Assembly (NCBI RefSeq): GCF_002423035.1
Contig: NZ_DIUM01000113.1
Span: 1 to 24,014, forward strand
DNA length: 24,014 nt
Direction: 5' to 3'
From: Thiocapsa sp. UBA6158
Lineage (GTDB): Bacteria > Pseudomonadota > Gammaproteobacteria > Chromatiales > Chromatiaceae
The position numbers were made by a program, and so were the translations under genes. Positions 15,668 to 22,667 of this stretch are shown in pieces. The notes beneath the pieces were generated by a model. It was given only the letters and a program-made list of their open reading frames with translations, was not told the origin of the DNA and did not search any database. How positions within the stretch are numbered: the stretch's first letter is position 1; the number at the start of each line of letters is the position of its first letter.

Positions 15668-17599
15668 ATGATCGAGTCTCACCGCTATCGCTCCGACATC
15701 GACGGCTTGCGTGCGCTTGCGATCGCGCCGGTCGTTTTGTTCCACGCGAACATTCCGGGGTTCAGCGGCGGCTTCATCGGGGTCGATGTCTTCTTCGTGA
15801 TCTCCGGGTATCTGATCACCTCGATCATCGAGCGCGAGATCCGCGAGGGCCGCTTCTCCCTGCAGGGATTCTACGAGCGACGCATCCGGCGCATCCTGCC
15901 CGCGCTGTTTGCGATGCTGTCGGTCTCCGCGCTGGCGGCATACCTGATTCTCTACCCCGCGCAGGCCCAAGGCTTCGCGCGATCCCTGATCGCGGCGACC
16001 CTGTTCGTGTCGAGCATCCTGTTTCAGGGCGAGGTCGGCTATTTCGACCAGGAGGCCGAGCTCAAGCCGCTCCTGCATACCTGGTCGCTCTCGGTGGAAG
16101 AGATCTTCTACATCCTCTACCCATTGCTTCTGTGGCTCGCCTGGCGCCGGTTTCGAGGTCACCAGGCGACACTCGTCGCGGGGATTGCGGCACTGTCCTT
16201 TGCCGCAACAGTCATCGCCTTGTGGATCGACAGGCAATCCACCGCGGCCTTTTTCCTGCCGCATTTTCGCGCTTGGGAGCTGCTGATCGGCGCACTCGTG
16301 GCGCTTGCCCCGCTGCGCCTACCGAATGGTCGCGCCTTCGCCGCCATCCTCTCGATCGTCGGCCTGTCGATGATCGTCGTACCCGTCTATGCCTATTCGC
16401 AGACCACGACCTTTCCGGGGCTCGCCGCACTGCCGCCCTGTATCGGTACGGCGCTCGTGATCCTCGCCGGACAACGTCATCCCTCGCCGGTCGGACGAAT
16501 GCTGTCCTGGCGCCCGATCCTCCTCTTGGGCCTGATCTCCTATTCACTCTATCTCTGGCATTGGCCGATCTTCGTCTTCGCTCGGCACATCCTGGGCCGC
16601 GAGCCCCTGCTCGGCGAGTCACTCGCGTTGATCGCGGCGAGCCTGATCGCAGCGGTTCTGTCCTGGCGGTTCGTCGAGCGTCCCTTCCGGGGTCGCTCCG
16701 GCCTGCTGCAGCGCCCTGCGCTCTTTGCTGCGGCCGCTCTGGCAGCGCTGGTTCTGACCGGCATCGGCCTGCATGGGCAGCAGACCGGCGGCTGGCTCGG
16801 ACGTTACGCGCCGGAACTCGTCGACATCTTCACCGCAACGCAGGATCGCGACCCGCGTCAGCCCGAGTGCGAAAGCGTGCGGGCCGATACCCCGGGCTGT
16901 ATTTATGGCGAGGCGGATGCGCCGCCCGTTGTCGCGCTCTTGGGGGATAGTCACGCCGCGGTCTATGCGATGGTGTTGGGCGAGCTGGCGCAAGCGCGCG
17001 GTGAATCCGTGCTGAGCCTGGCCATGCCGATCTGCCCGCCGGCGTTGGGCTGGGCCGGCGAGCCCTTGTCCTGGCGGGAGGATTGCGGGCTGTTTCAGCA
17101 GCTCGCCTTGGAGCGAATCATCGCCACTGCGAGTATTCACACGGTCGTGCTGGCGGCCTGGTACCGGATCTATCCGTTCGATGATCCGAACCGCGAATTT
17201 GCACTTGCAATGGAGGAGGCGATCGAGCGACTGATCTCGGCGGGCAAACGGGTCGCGCTGGTCTATCCGATACCACAGCCCGACGCCGACGTGCCGACGA
17301 CGTTGGCCGAAGCGATCCTCGAGGGCCGGGATCCGAATCTGATCCGACAACCACTCGAGCAGTTCCACGCCGACCAGGGCGGGGTCTTCGCCATGCTGGA
17401 CGGGCTCGACCGGCATGCGTCGCTCATCCGCATCTATCCGCACCTGGTCTTGTGTCCGGGCCCCGATTGCCTGTTCTACCGGGGCGGGCGCGTCCTTTAT
17501 TACGACGACAATCATCTGAGCGTCACGGGTGCCGCGTTGTTGCGCCCGCGGTTTGCGCCGCTGTTCGATGTTTCGGAGCAGCAGGAGGATCGACGCTAG
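15668..17599 (+). CDS. OafA/YrhL-type acyltransferase with SGNH domain
   Basis: The 643-aa membrane protein probably O-acetylates a cell-surface polysaccharide. The N-terminal acyltransferase-3 domain (about 8-370) has roughly ten membrane segments. It shows the family start YRSDIDGLRALAI, His26 in LFHANIPGFSGG, GVDVFFVISGYLI (38-50) and the FYERRIRRI motif (68-76). The C-terminal periplasmic SGNH domain (about 395-643) has the nucleophile Ser428 in GDSHA and the Asp613-x-x-His616 pair in DDNH. The ATG at 15668 follows GGAGG by 11 nt; a GTG at 15644 would add eight residues. Its stop codon overlaps the convergent nudB stop in a shared CTAG. The acceptor (LPS O-antigen or exopolysaccharide) is not evident. 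Confidence 0.94.
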   Translation: MIESHRYRSDIDGLRALAIAPVVLFHANIPGFSGGFIGVDVFFVISGYLITSIIEREIREGRFSLQGFYERRIRRILPALFAMLSVSALAAYLILYPAQAQGFARSLIAATLFVSSILFQGEVGYFDQEAELKPLLHTWSLSVEEIFYILYPLLLWLAWRRFRGHQATLVAGIAALSFAATVIALWIDRQSTAAFFLPHFRAWELLIGALVALAPLRLPNGRAFAAILSIVGLSMIVVPVYAYSQTTTFPGLAALPPCIGTALVILAGQRHPSPVGRMLSWRPILLLGLISYSLYLWHWPIFVFARHILGREPLLGESLALIAASLIAAVLSWRFVERPFRGRSGLLQRPALFAAAALAALVLTGIGLHGQQTGGWLGRYAPELVDIFTATQDRDPRQPECESVRADTPGCIYGEADAPPVVALLGDSHAAVYAMVLGELAQARGESVLSLAMPICPPALGWAGEPLSWREDCGLFQQLALERIIATASIHTVVLAAWYRIYPFDDPNREFALAMEEAIERLISAGKRVALVYPIPQPDADVPTTLAEAILEGRDPNLIRQPLEQFHADQGGVFAMLDGLDRHASLIRIYPHLVLCPGPDCLFYRGGRVLYYDDNHLSVTGAALLRPRFAPLFDVSEQQEDRR

Positions 17600-18042
17600 C
17601 GCGCGAGCCCGGAAAGCGCTCGGATCGCATCGCGATTGGTCCAAGAGCTCGCAAGAGCGAGTGCCGGGACGGCCCGGAGCCAGCGGTACTCGACATGCTC
17701 CCGCGGATCGAGCCGGATTAGGCGCCGGGTCTCCAGAACCACGGCGAACCAGTATTCGCGGTTGAAGCAAACATTGGGTGCATAGCGTTTGCGCCAGGCG
17801 CGGATGATCGAGAAAAGTACGGAGTGATGCAGGTCGATCAGCGTACCGCCGGCAAGCAGACCGGTCTCCTCGTAAAGCTCGCGTGCCGCAGCGTGGCGAG
17901 GCGTCTCGCCCGGGGCGAGGCTCCCGGTGACCGATTGCCAAAAGCCGGCCGGGCGGGTCCGCCTCAGGAGCAGGAATTCCCCGCCCCGGGTGAAGATGAC
18001 CACGAGAACCGACTGAGGACGCTTGCGTGTTTCATCTGACAT
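17596..18042 (-). CDS. nudB: Dihydroneopterin triphosphate diphosphatase
   Basis: NudB removes pyrophosphate from dihydroneopterin triphosphate in folate synthesis. The 148-aa protein is nearly the same length as E. coli NudB (150 aa) and follows it through KRPQSVLVVIFT, FWQSVTGS, RYAPNV and SWTNRDAI. The Nudix box is complete: Gly40, Glu46, Arg54-Glu55, Glu58-Glu59 and Gly61. The ATG at 18042 has GGAG 9 nt upstream (CTCC at 18052-18055 on the plus strand). The open frame extends much further upstream into aspS, but that is out-of-frame GC-rich sequence. It lies 146 nt downstream of aspS, the same neighbour as in E. coli; yebC and ruvC, which follow there, are absent here. Confidence 0.95.
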   Translation of the reverse strand: MSDETRKRPQSVLVVIFTRGGEFLLLRRTRPAGFWQSVTGSLAPGETPRHAAARELYEETGLLAGGTLIDLHHSVLFSIIRAWRKRYAPNVCFNREYWFAVVLETRRLIRLDPREHVEYRWLRAVPALALASSWTNRDAIRALSGLAR

Positions 18043-18188
18043 GGACGCGTGCTCCGAAACCTCGTCGCCGCCCTCGGAGCCCGACGGCCCGATCGGCTCG
18101 GCCATCGACCGAGCCACAGGACCGCCGCCCTGACCGTCCATCATCGCGATAGACTCCACGGGCATCACGGGCAGGGGCATCACAGGCT

Positions 18189-19967
18189 TTAGGCCCGCAG
18201 CCTGATTCGCAGCGCAAGCTCCTTGAGCTGATTCTCGTCTACGGCCGACGGGGCATCGGTGAGCAGACAGGCGGCACTCTGGGTCTTGGGGAAGGCCATG
18301 ACGTCGCGGATCGAGGTCGCGCCGGTCATGAGCATCACCAGACGATCCAGACCGAAGGCAATGCCGCCATGCGGCGGACAGCCGAATCGCAACGCCTTGA
18401 GCAAGAAACCGAAACGGTCCTCGGCCTGTTCGTCGGTGATGGCCAGCAGCTTGAAGACCTGCCGCTGGACGGCATCGCGATGAATACGGATGGAGCCGCC
18501 GCCGATCTCGGTGCCGTTCAGGACCATGTCGTAGGCGCGCGAGAGACAGGCGCCCGGATTGCTTTCGAGCAGATCCAACTGCTCCTCCTTCGGCGCCGTG
18601 AAGGGATGGTGCAGGGCCACCCAGCGCTGATTGACGGCATCGCGCTCGAACATCGGGAAGTCCACCACCCACACCGGATGCCACCCCTCGGCGAGCAGCC
18701 CGCGGTCCTGACCGAGCCGCACCCGCAGCGCACCCATCGACTCGTTGACCACGGTGGTCTTGTCGGCGCCGAAGAAGATGAGATCCCCGTCGACGGCCTC
18801 GGTCCGGGTCATGATGGCATCCACCGCGCTGTCCGGCAGGAACTTGAGGATCGGCGACTGCAGGCCCTCGCGACCCTTCTCCGCCCAGGCGTTGACCTTG
18901 ATATAGGCCAGACCCTTTGCGCCGTAGATGCCGACGAACTGGGTGTAGCCGTCGATCTCTTTGCGCGAGAGTTCGCCGCCGCGCGGCAGACGCAGGGCTA
19001 CGACGCGGCCGTCCGGATCCTGCGCCGGCTCGGCGAAGACCTTGAAGTCGACCCCGGCCATGAGGTCGCCGACATCGATCAGCTCCAGGGGCACGCGCAG
19101 GTCCGGGCGGTCCGAGCCGAAGCGGCGCATCGCCTCGGCATAGGTCAGACGCGGGAAGGGATCCGGCAGCTCGACACCCTGCACGTCGCGGAAGAGCGTG
19201 CGGATCATGGTCTCCATGATCGCCATCAACTCGTCCTCGGTCATGAAGGAGACCTCGATGTCGAGCTGGGTGAACTCGGGCTGACGATCGGCGCGCAGAT
19301 CCTCGTCCCGGAAGCAGCGGGCGATCTGATAGTAGCGGTCCATGCCGGACATCATGAGCAGCTGCTTGAAGAGCTGCGGCGACTGAGGCAGCGCAAAGAA
19401 CTCGCCCGGATGGGTACGGCTGGGCACCAGATAGTCGCGCGCGCCCTCGGGCGTGGACTTGGTCAGGATCGGGGTCTCGATATCCAGAAAACCCTGCGCA
19501 TCCAGGAAATAGCGCATCGCCTGGGTCACCCGGCTGCGGGTGCGTAGACGCGCCTGCATCTCGGGGCGACGCAGGTCCAGATAGCGGTAGCGCAGACGCA
19601 GCTCCTCGGAAGCGTCGGCCCCGTGCTCGTCGAGCTGGATCGGCGGGGTCTCGGAGGCGTTGAGGATCTCCAGATCCAGGCCCAGCACCTCGATCTCGCC
19701 GGTCGGCAGGTCCGGGTTGACGGTTCCCGCCGGACGCGCGCGCACCCGGCCCGTGACCTTGAGCACGTATTCGCTGCGGGCCTGCTCGGCGCGGGCGAAG
19801 ACCTCGCGGCGATCCGGATCGAAGACGATCTGCACCAGACCTTCGCGATCACGCAGATCGATAAAGATCACCCCGCCATGATCCCGACGCCGATGCACCC
19901 AGCCGCACAACACGACCTCCTGGCCCTCATGGCGGCTGTTCAGTTCTCCACAGTACTGCGTGCGCAT
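18189..19967 (-). CDS. aspS: Aspartyl-tRNA synthetase, probably non-discriminating
   Basis: This class IIb synthetase charges tRNA-Asp in the cytoplasm. The 592-aa protein has the bacterial layout: an N-terminal OB-fold anticodon domain (1-105), a catalytic core with motif 2 FRDE (219-222) and RADRQPEFTQLD (225-236), an inserted GAD domain, and motif 3 GLDR (539-542). Length matches E. coli AspRS (590 aa). In the anticodon domain it has RRRDHGG (His30) and RPAG (Gly81). P. aeruginosa's non-discriminating enzyme has His and Gly at these places, whereas E. coli's discriminating one has Leu and Lys. It may therefore also make Asp-tRNA-Asn for GatCAB. The ATG at 19967 lies within a GAGGCGAGACGACG leader. 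Confidence 0.97.
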   Translation of the reverse strand: MRTQYCGELNSRHEGQEVVLCGWVHRRRDHGGVIFIDLRDREGLVQIVFDPDRREVFARAEQARSEYVLKVTGRVRARPAGTVNPDLPTGEIEVLGLDLEILNASETPPIQLDEHGADASEELRLRYRYLDLRRPEMQARLRTRSRVTQAMRYFLDAQGFLDIETPILTKSTPEGARDYLVPSRTHPGEFFALPQSPQLFKQLLMMSGMDRYYQIARCFRDEDLRADRQPEFTQLDIEVSFMTEDELMAIMETMIRTLFRDVQGVELPDPFPRLTYAEAMRRFGSDRPDLRVPLELIDVGDLMAGVDFKVFAEPAQDPDGRVVALRLPRGGELSRKEIDGYTQFVGIYGAKGLAYIKVNAWAEKGREGLQSPILKFLPDSAVDAIMTRTEAVDGDLIFFGADKTTVVNESMGALRVRLGQDRGLLAEGWHPVWVVDFPMFERDAVNQRWVALHHPFTAPKEEQLDLLESNPGACLSRAYDMVLNGTEIGGGSIRIHRDAVQRQVFKLLAITDEQAEDRFGFLLKALRFGCPPHGGIAFGLDRLVMLMTGATSIRDVMAFPKTQSAACLLTDAPSAVDENQLKELALRIRLRA

Positions 19968-20070
19968 CGTCGTCTCGCCTCGTGTCTTCGCATCGAGCGA
20001 CGCAAAAGCGCATCGCTCGATGAGGTCTAGTGCGTGATGGGGTGGGGAAAGGTCGGTCGCCGCGTCGGGC

Positions 20071-20424
20071 TCAAGCCGCGGGCTTTTTTTCGACCGGCTT
20101 CGGTTTTGGCGTGGCGCTCGCATCCGGCTTCGCCGTGGTGGTGCCGCCCTTCTCGCCCGAGCCAGCACCCGACCCGGACGCCGCACTGTCGGCCGATTTG
20201 GTCTCCTTCTTCTCGCCGCCGTCGTGCAGATTCTTTTGGTTCGACTTCTTGAAGTCGGTCTCGTACCAACCGCCACCCTTCAACCTGAAGGCGGCTGCGG
20301 AGATCTGTTTGCGCAGCGTCGGCTGACCGCACGCGGGGCAGTCGACCAGGGGCGGATCGCTGATCTTCTGAATCTGCTCAAGCTCATGACCGCAGGCCTC
20401 GCAGCGGTACTCGTAGATCGGCAT
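20071..20424 (-). CDS. FmdB-family zinc-ribbon protein
   Basis: The 117-aa product begins with the FmdB/CxxC_CxxC regulatory zinc ribbon: MPIYEYRCEACGHELE, with Cys8/Cys11 and Cys29/Cys32. After residue 60 it becomes a low-complexity tail rich in Lys, Ala, Gly, Ser and Thr, ending PKPKPVEKKPAA. The molecular role of these small ribbons is poorly known; the name comes from a suggested regulator of formamidase. The ATG at 20424 has GAGGAA 8 nt upstream. The gene precedes aspS by 103 nt on the same strand, an association common in Proteobacteria, and probably heads the fmdB-aspS-nudB operon. Confidence 0.88.
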   Translation of the reverse strand: MPIYEYRCEACGHELEQIQKISDPPLVDCPACGQPTLRKQISAAAFRLKGGGWYETDFKKSNQKNLHDGGEKKETKSADSAASGSGAGSGEKGGTTTAKPDASATPKPKPVEKKPAA

Positions 20425-20545
20425 CGTTCGTTCCTCAACAAAAGCAAGCTGGCGCCAATTATCAGGCGTTTCCGAGAGATTGCATACCACACGAGGCTGA
20501 CCGGCACATCGGCGACAACCGCCTCGCAATCGGTCTCGTGTTAAA

Positions 20546-20661
20546 TTAAACCGCGCCTGGAGCGGTATGCGATGTTTTCGAATGGGAGAGATCCCCGCAG
20601 ACTTGACAACCGCCGGAGCTGACTCGGTTTAATATATTAAAAAATATAGCATTTTAAACCG
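20546..20661. repeat. Alternating TTAAACCG repeat cluster
   Basis: TTAAACCG at 20546-20553 is inverted as CGGTTTAA at 20625-20632 and direct again at 20654-20661. The last two flank a 21-bp AT-rich core that contrasts sharply with the GC-rich surroundings. The same core word forms the ends of the element at 21866-21956. The cluster fills part of the 458-base gap between the fmdB-type gene and the SDR gene. Confidence 0.6.
20603..20633 (+). promoter_or_regulatory. Possible sigma70-type promoter
   Basis: TTGACA (20603-20608) is a perfect -35 box, followed after 19 bases by TTTAAT (20628-20633), four of six matches to a -10 box. The spacer is long and the -10 box lies inside the repeat cluster. 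It would read toward the SDR gene 250 bases on, through the paired hairpins. Confidence 0.25.
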
Positions 20662-20760
20662 CATCCCCGCCAAGAGCCATGGATACGGACAACGTCAAGC
20701 TCACTCGAAAACGAGCATCTCGCTCTGGACGCGGTGTAACGAAGAACGTTATCAATTGTA

Positions 20761-20837
20761 GGTTGGGCAAAGCGCAGCGTGCCCAACGGCTCACTGTGAT
20801 GCCGGCGCGGGTTGGGTACGCGTTGCTTTGCCCAACC
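20761..20837. repeat. Paired-hairpin GTTGGGC element (REP-like)
   Basis: GGTTGGGCAAAGC (20761-20773) is the exact reverse complement of GCTTTGCCCAACC (20825-20837). Each end also folds alone: GTTGGGC...GCCCAAC (20762-20787) and GTTGGG...CCCAAC (20811-20836). Two such units in opposite orientation are a typical arrangement for REP/BIME elements, and the GTAGGTTGGGC word is widespread in proteobacterial intergenic DNA. Confidence 0.7.
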
Positions 20838-20882
20838 GACCAAGTCATGTTGATTTTGAAACGTTTCCAAAAGTGACGAACC

Positions 20883-21767
20883 ATGGCCACGCCGAGTCGA
20901 TCGACACCCTCGATGATGTCGCCAGGCAATCGATCCATCCTCATCACCGGCTGCTCCAGCGGCATCGGGCTCACCTGCGCGCTGGGCCTGGTAAAGCGCG
21001 ACTGGCTGGTCATCGCCTCCGCGCGCAACACCGAAGACGTGTCCCGGCTGAAAGAGCAGGGTCTCACGGCCGTTCAGCTCGACCTGGACGACTCCGAGAG
21101 TATCGCGAACGCCCTCGCGCAGACGCTGGACATCACGGGCGGACGGCTCGATGCGCTCTTCAACAATGGCGCCTACGGACAATCGGGCGCGGTCGAGGAC
21201 CTGACCCGAGAGGTGCTGCGCGCACAGCTGGAGACCAATTTGCTGGGCTGGCATGATCTGACCTGCCGCGTGATCCCGATCATGCGCCGGCAAGGCCATG
21301 GCCGCATCGTTCAGAACAGCTCCATCCTGGGCTTCATCCCGCTCCCCTATCGCGGCGCCTATGTGGCCAGTAAATACGCGCTCGAAGGGCTCACGGATAC
21401 CCTGCGTCTGGAACTGCGCGGCAGCGGCATCTCGATCTCTTTGATCCAGCCCGGCCCGATCCTGAGCCGCTTTCGCGAGAACGCCTACCTCGCACTGAAA
21501 GCGAACATCGACACCGAGCACAGTGTCCACCACGACGCCTATGCGCGTGCGCAGCAGCGGCTCACCAAGACAGGAGCCGCCCAGCCCTTCACGCTCCCGC
21601 CCGAGTCCGTATTGAAGGCACTCATCCATGCCCTGGAGAGCCCACGCCCGCGGATTCGCTATGCGGTCACCTTTCCCACTCACCTCTTCGGCGTGCTCAC
21701 ACGGATCCTGCCCGACAGCGCTCTGGACTGGGTCATCGCGCGCATCTCACGCGGCGGCGCCGGGTAG
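20883..21767 (+). CDS. Short-chain dehydrogenase/reductase, YbbO-like
   Basis: The 294-aa protein is a cytoplasmic NAD(P)-dependent oxidoreductase. It has TGCSSGIG (22-29), NNGAYG (94-99) in place of NNAG, Asn119, Ser147, Tyr160 and Lys164 (YVASK), the complete classical SDR set. Arg48 after beta-2 (ASARN) suggests NADP preference. The long C-terminal part and NNGAYG resemble E. coli YbbO, an aldehyde reductase; the substrate here is unknown. The ATG at 20883 has a weak ribosome site; in-frame ATG codons at 20913 and 20916 would remove a poorly conserved N-terminus of ten or eleven residues. The gene stands alone between repeat-rich intergenic regions. Confidence 0.9.
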   Translation: MATPSRSTPSMMSPGNRSILITGCSSGIGLTCALGLVKRDWLVIASARNTEDVSRLKEQGLTAVQLDLDDSESIANALAQTLDITGGRLDALFNNGAYGQSGAVEDLTREVLRAQLETNLLGWHDLTCRVIPIMRRQGHGRIVQNSSILGFIPLPYRGAYVASKYALEGLTDTLRLELRGSGISISLIQPGPILSRFRENAYLALKANIDTEHSVHHDAYARAQQRLTKTGAAQPFTLPPESVLKALIHALESPRPRIRYAVTFPTHLFGVLTRILPDSALDWVIARISRGGAG

Positions 21768-21777
21768 CCTAAAAGGA

Positions 21778-21797
21778 CCACCAGCGACATCTGGTGG
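21778..21797. terminator. Hairpin between the SDR and greA ends
   Basis: CCACCAG (21778-21784) pairs perfectly with CTGGTGG (21791-21797) around a 6-nt loop, 10 nt after the SDR stop. On the minus strand it is followed by TCCTTTTAGG, so it may terminate the carB-greA transcript; on the plus strand no T-run follows. Confidence 0.45.
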
Positions 21798-21865
21798 ATG
21801 CGGCGCGGCCAACGTCATCGCCAATCGCCAGCCACCGAGCGCGCGCCTTATCCACCCAAAACATC

Positions 21866-21956
21866 CGTTTAAACCGCGTCCCGCCGACGCCCCGGAGATC
21901 AGCCAAGGCAGCCCCATCAACCGCCATTGCATGAACCGCCAGACGCGGTTTAAACG
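21866..21956. mobile_element. 91-bp MITE/REP-like element with 15-bp inverted ends
   Basis: CGTTTAAACCGCGTC (21866-21880) and GACGCGGTTTAAACG (21942-21956) are perfect reverse complements enclosing 61 bp without an open frame of note. The right end includes the last codon and stop of greA (21950-21952 is the stop on the minus strand). No transposase is nearby and no clear target duplication is seen, so mobility is inferred only from the structure and from the related TTAAACCG words at 20.5 kb. Confidence 0.5.
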
Positions 21957-22426
21957 TACTTCACCTCCAGAATCTCGAACTCCCGCACCCCACCCGGCAC
22001 CTGCACCGAGGTGACATCCCCCTCGCTCTTGCCGATCAGGCAGCGGGCAATGGGCGAGCCGACCGAGATCTTGCCCTGTTTGAGATCCGCCTCGTCCTCG
22101 CCGACGATCTGGAAGCTGTGCTCCACATCCTTATCCAGCTCCAGCACCTGCACGGTGGCGCCGAAGACGACGCGGCCACTAGCGGCAAGCTGCGTCACGT
22201 CGATGATCTGGGCGTTCGACAGCTTGCCCTCGATCTCCTGGATGCGTCCTTCGACGAAACCCTGCTGCTCGCGCGCGGCGTGATACTCGGCGTTCTCCTT
22301 CAAATCGCCGTGTGCGCGCGCCTCGGCGATCGCCTCGATGATCCGGGGGCGCTCGATACGCTTGAGCCGCTCGAGCTCTTCGCGCAATTTCTCAGCGCCT
22401 CCGACGGTCAGAGGAACCTGATTCAT
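21950..22426 (-). CDS. greA: Transcription elongation factor GreA
   Basis: GreA enters the RNA polymerase secondary channel and stimulates cleavage of backtracked RNA. The 158-aa product has exactly the usual length, an N-terminal coiled coil with the acidic tip Asp41 and Glu44 in DLKENAEYHAA, and the C-terminal FKBP-like domain (about 80-158) containing GEDEADLKQGKISVGSPIARCLIGK. The ATG at 22426 has GGAG 6 nt upstream; the open frame extends to 22573, but that is leader sequence. It follows carB on the same strand after 241 bases, as in Pseudomonas-type carAB-greA clusters. Its final codon and stop lie inside an inverted-repeat end. Confidence 0.97.
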   Translation of the reverse strand: MNQVPLTVGGAEKLREELERLKRIERPRIIEAIAEARAHGDLKENAEYHAAREQQGFVEGRIQEIEGKLSNAQIIDVTQLAASGRVVFGATVQVLELDKDVEHSFQIVGEDEADLKQGKISVGSPIARCLIGKSEGDVTSVQVPGGVREFEILEVKYV

Positions 22427-22447
22427 CGAATTCTCCAGGTTGAAACC

Positions 22448-22499
22448 TCCCCCTTCAGGGGGATCATGCCGCACGGAAGAGCCGTAACCTCTTCCGTGC
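22448..22499 (-). promoter_or_regulatory. Two strong hairpins in the greA leader
   Basis: TCCCCC/GGGGGA (22448-22463, loop of 4) and GCACGGAAGAG/CTCTTCCGTGC (22471-22481 and 22489-22499, loop of 7) are perfect stems between 22 and 73 nt upstream of the greA start. In E. coli the greA leader is a site of early termination (GraL RNAs); these hairpins could act similarly, but this is inference. Confidence 0.5.
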
Positions 22500-22500
22500 C

Positions 22501-22534
22501 GTATCGCCCGGCTTGGCCGGGCGTGGATTGAAAC
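22501..22534 (+). repeat. Solitary CRISPR-type repeat
   Basis: This 34-nt word begins GTATCG, has a perfect 8-bp palindrome CGCCCGGC/GCCGGGCG around a 3-nt loop, and ends GTGGATTGAAAC, the 3' tag of type I-C and related CRISPR repeats. There is no second copy at spacer distance, and no cas gene in the window. It lies between carB and greA. Confidence 0.55.
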
Positions 22535-22635
22535 ATGGGTGATTTCCTCGTCTGGATGCACCGCCTTCGTCACAGTCGCGGATCGGGCCGGAGGCCCTCG
22601 GCGGGTCGGATCTTAGGGGTGTCGCATAGAAACAG

Positions 22636-22661
22636 TCGCGGGCGCCGAAGGGCGCCCGCGA
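22636..22661 (-). terminator. Hairpin directly after carB
   Basis: TCGCGGGCGCC (22636-22646) and GGCGCCCGCGA (22651-22661) form a perfect 11-bp stem with a GAAG loop (CTTC, a stable tetraloop type, on the minus strand). It begins 6 nt after the carB stop and is followed on the minus strand by CTGTTTCTATG. It is a likely intrinsic terminator or attenuator between carB and greA. Confidence 0.7.
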
Positions 22662-22667
22662 GATCGG

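Noticed and set aside
18043..18188. N-terminal extension of NudB or a small gene between aspS and nudB
   Set aside because: The in-frame extension is low-complexity, unlike NudB relatives, and the ATG at 18042 has a good ribosome site and matches family length.
22440..22534. A two-repeat CRISPR mini-array (second TTGAAAC at 22440-22446)
   Set aside because: Only seven bases match, no palindrome precedes the first copy, and the 88-base spacing does not fit repeat plus spacer.
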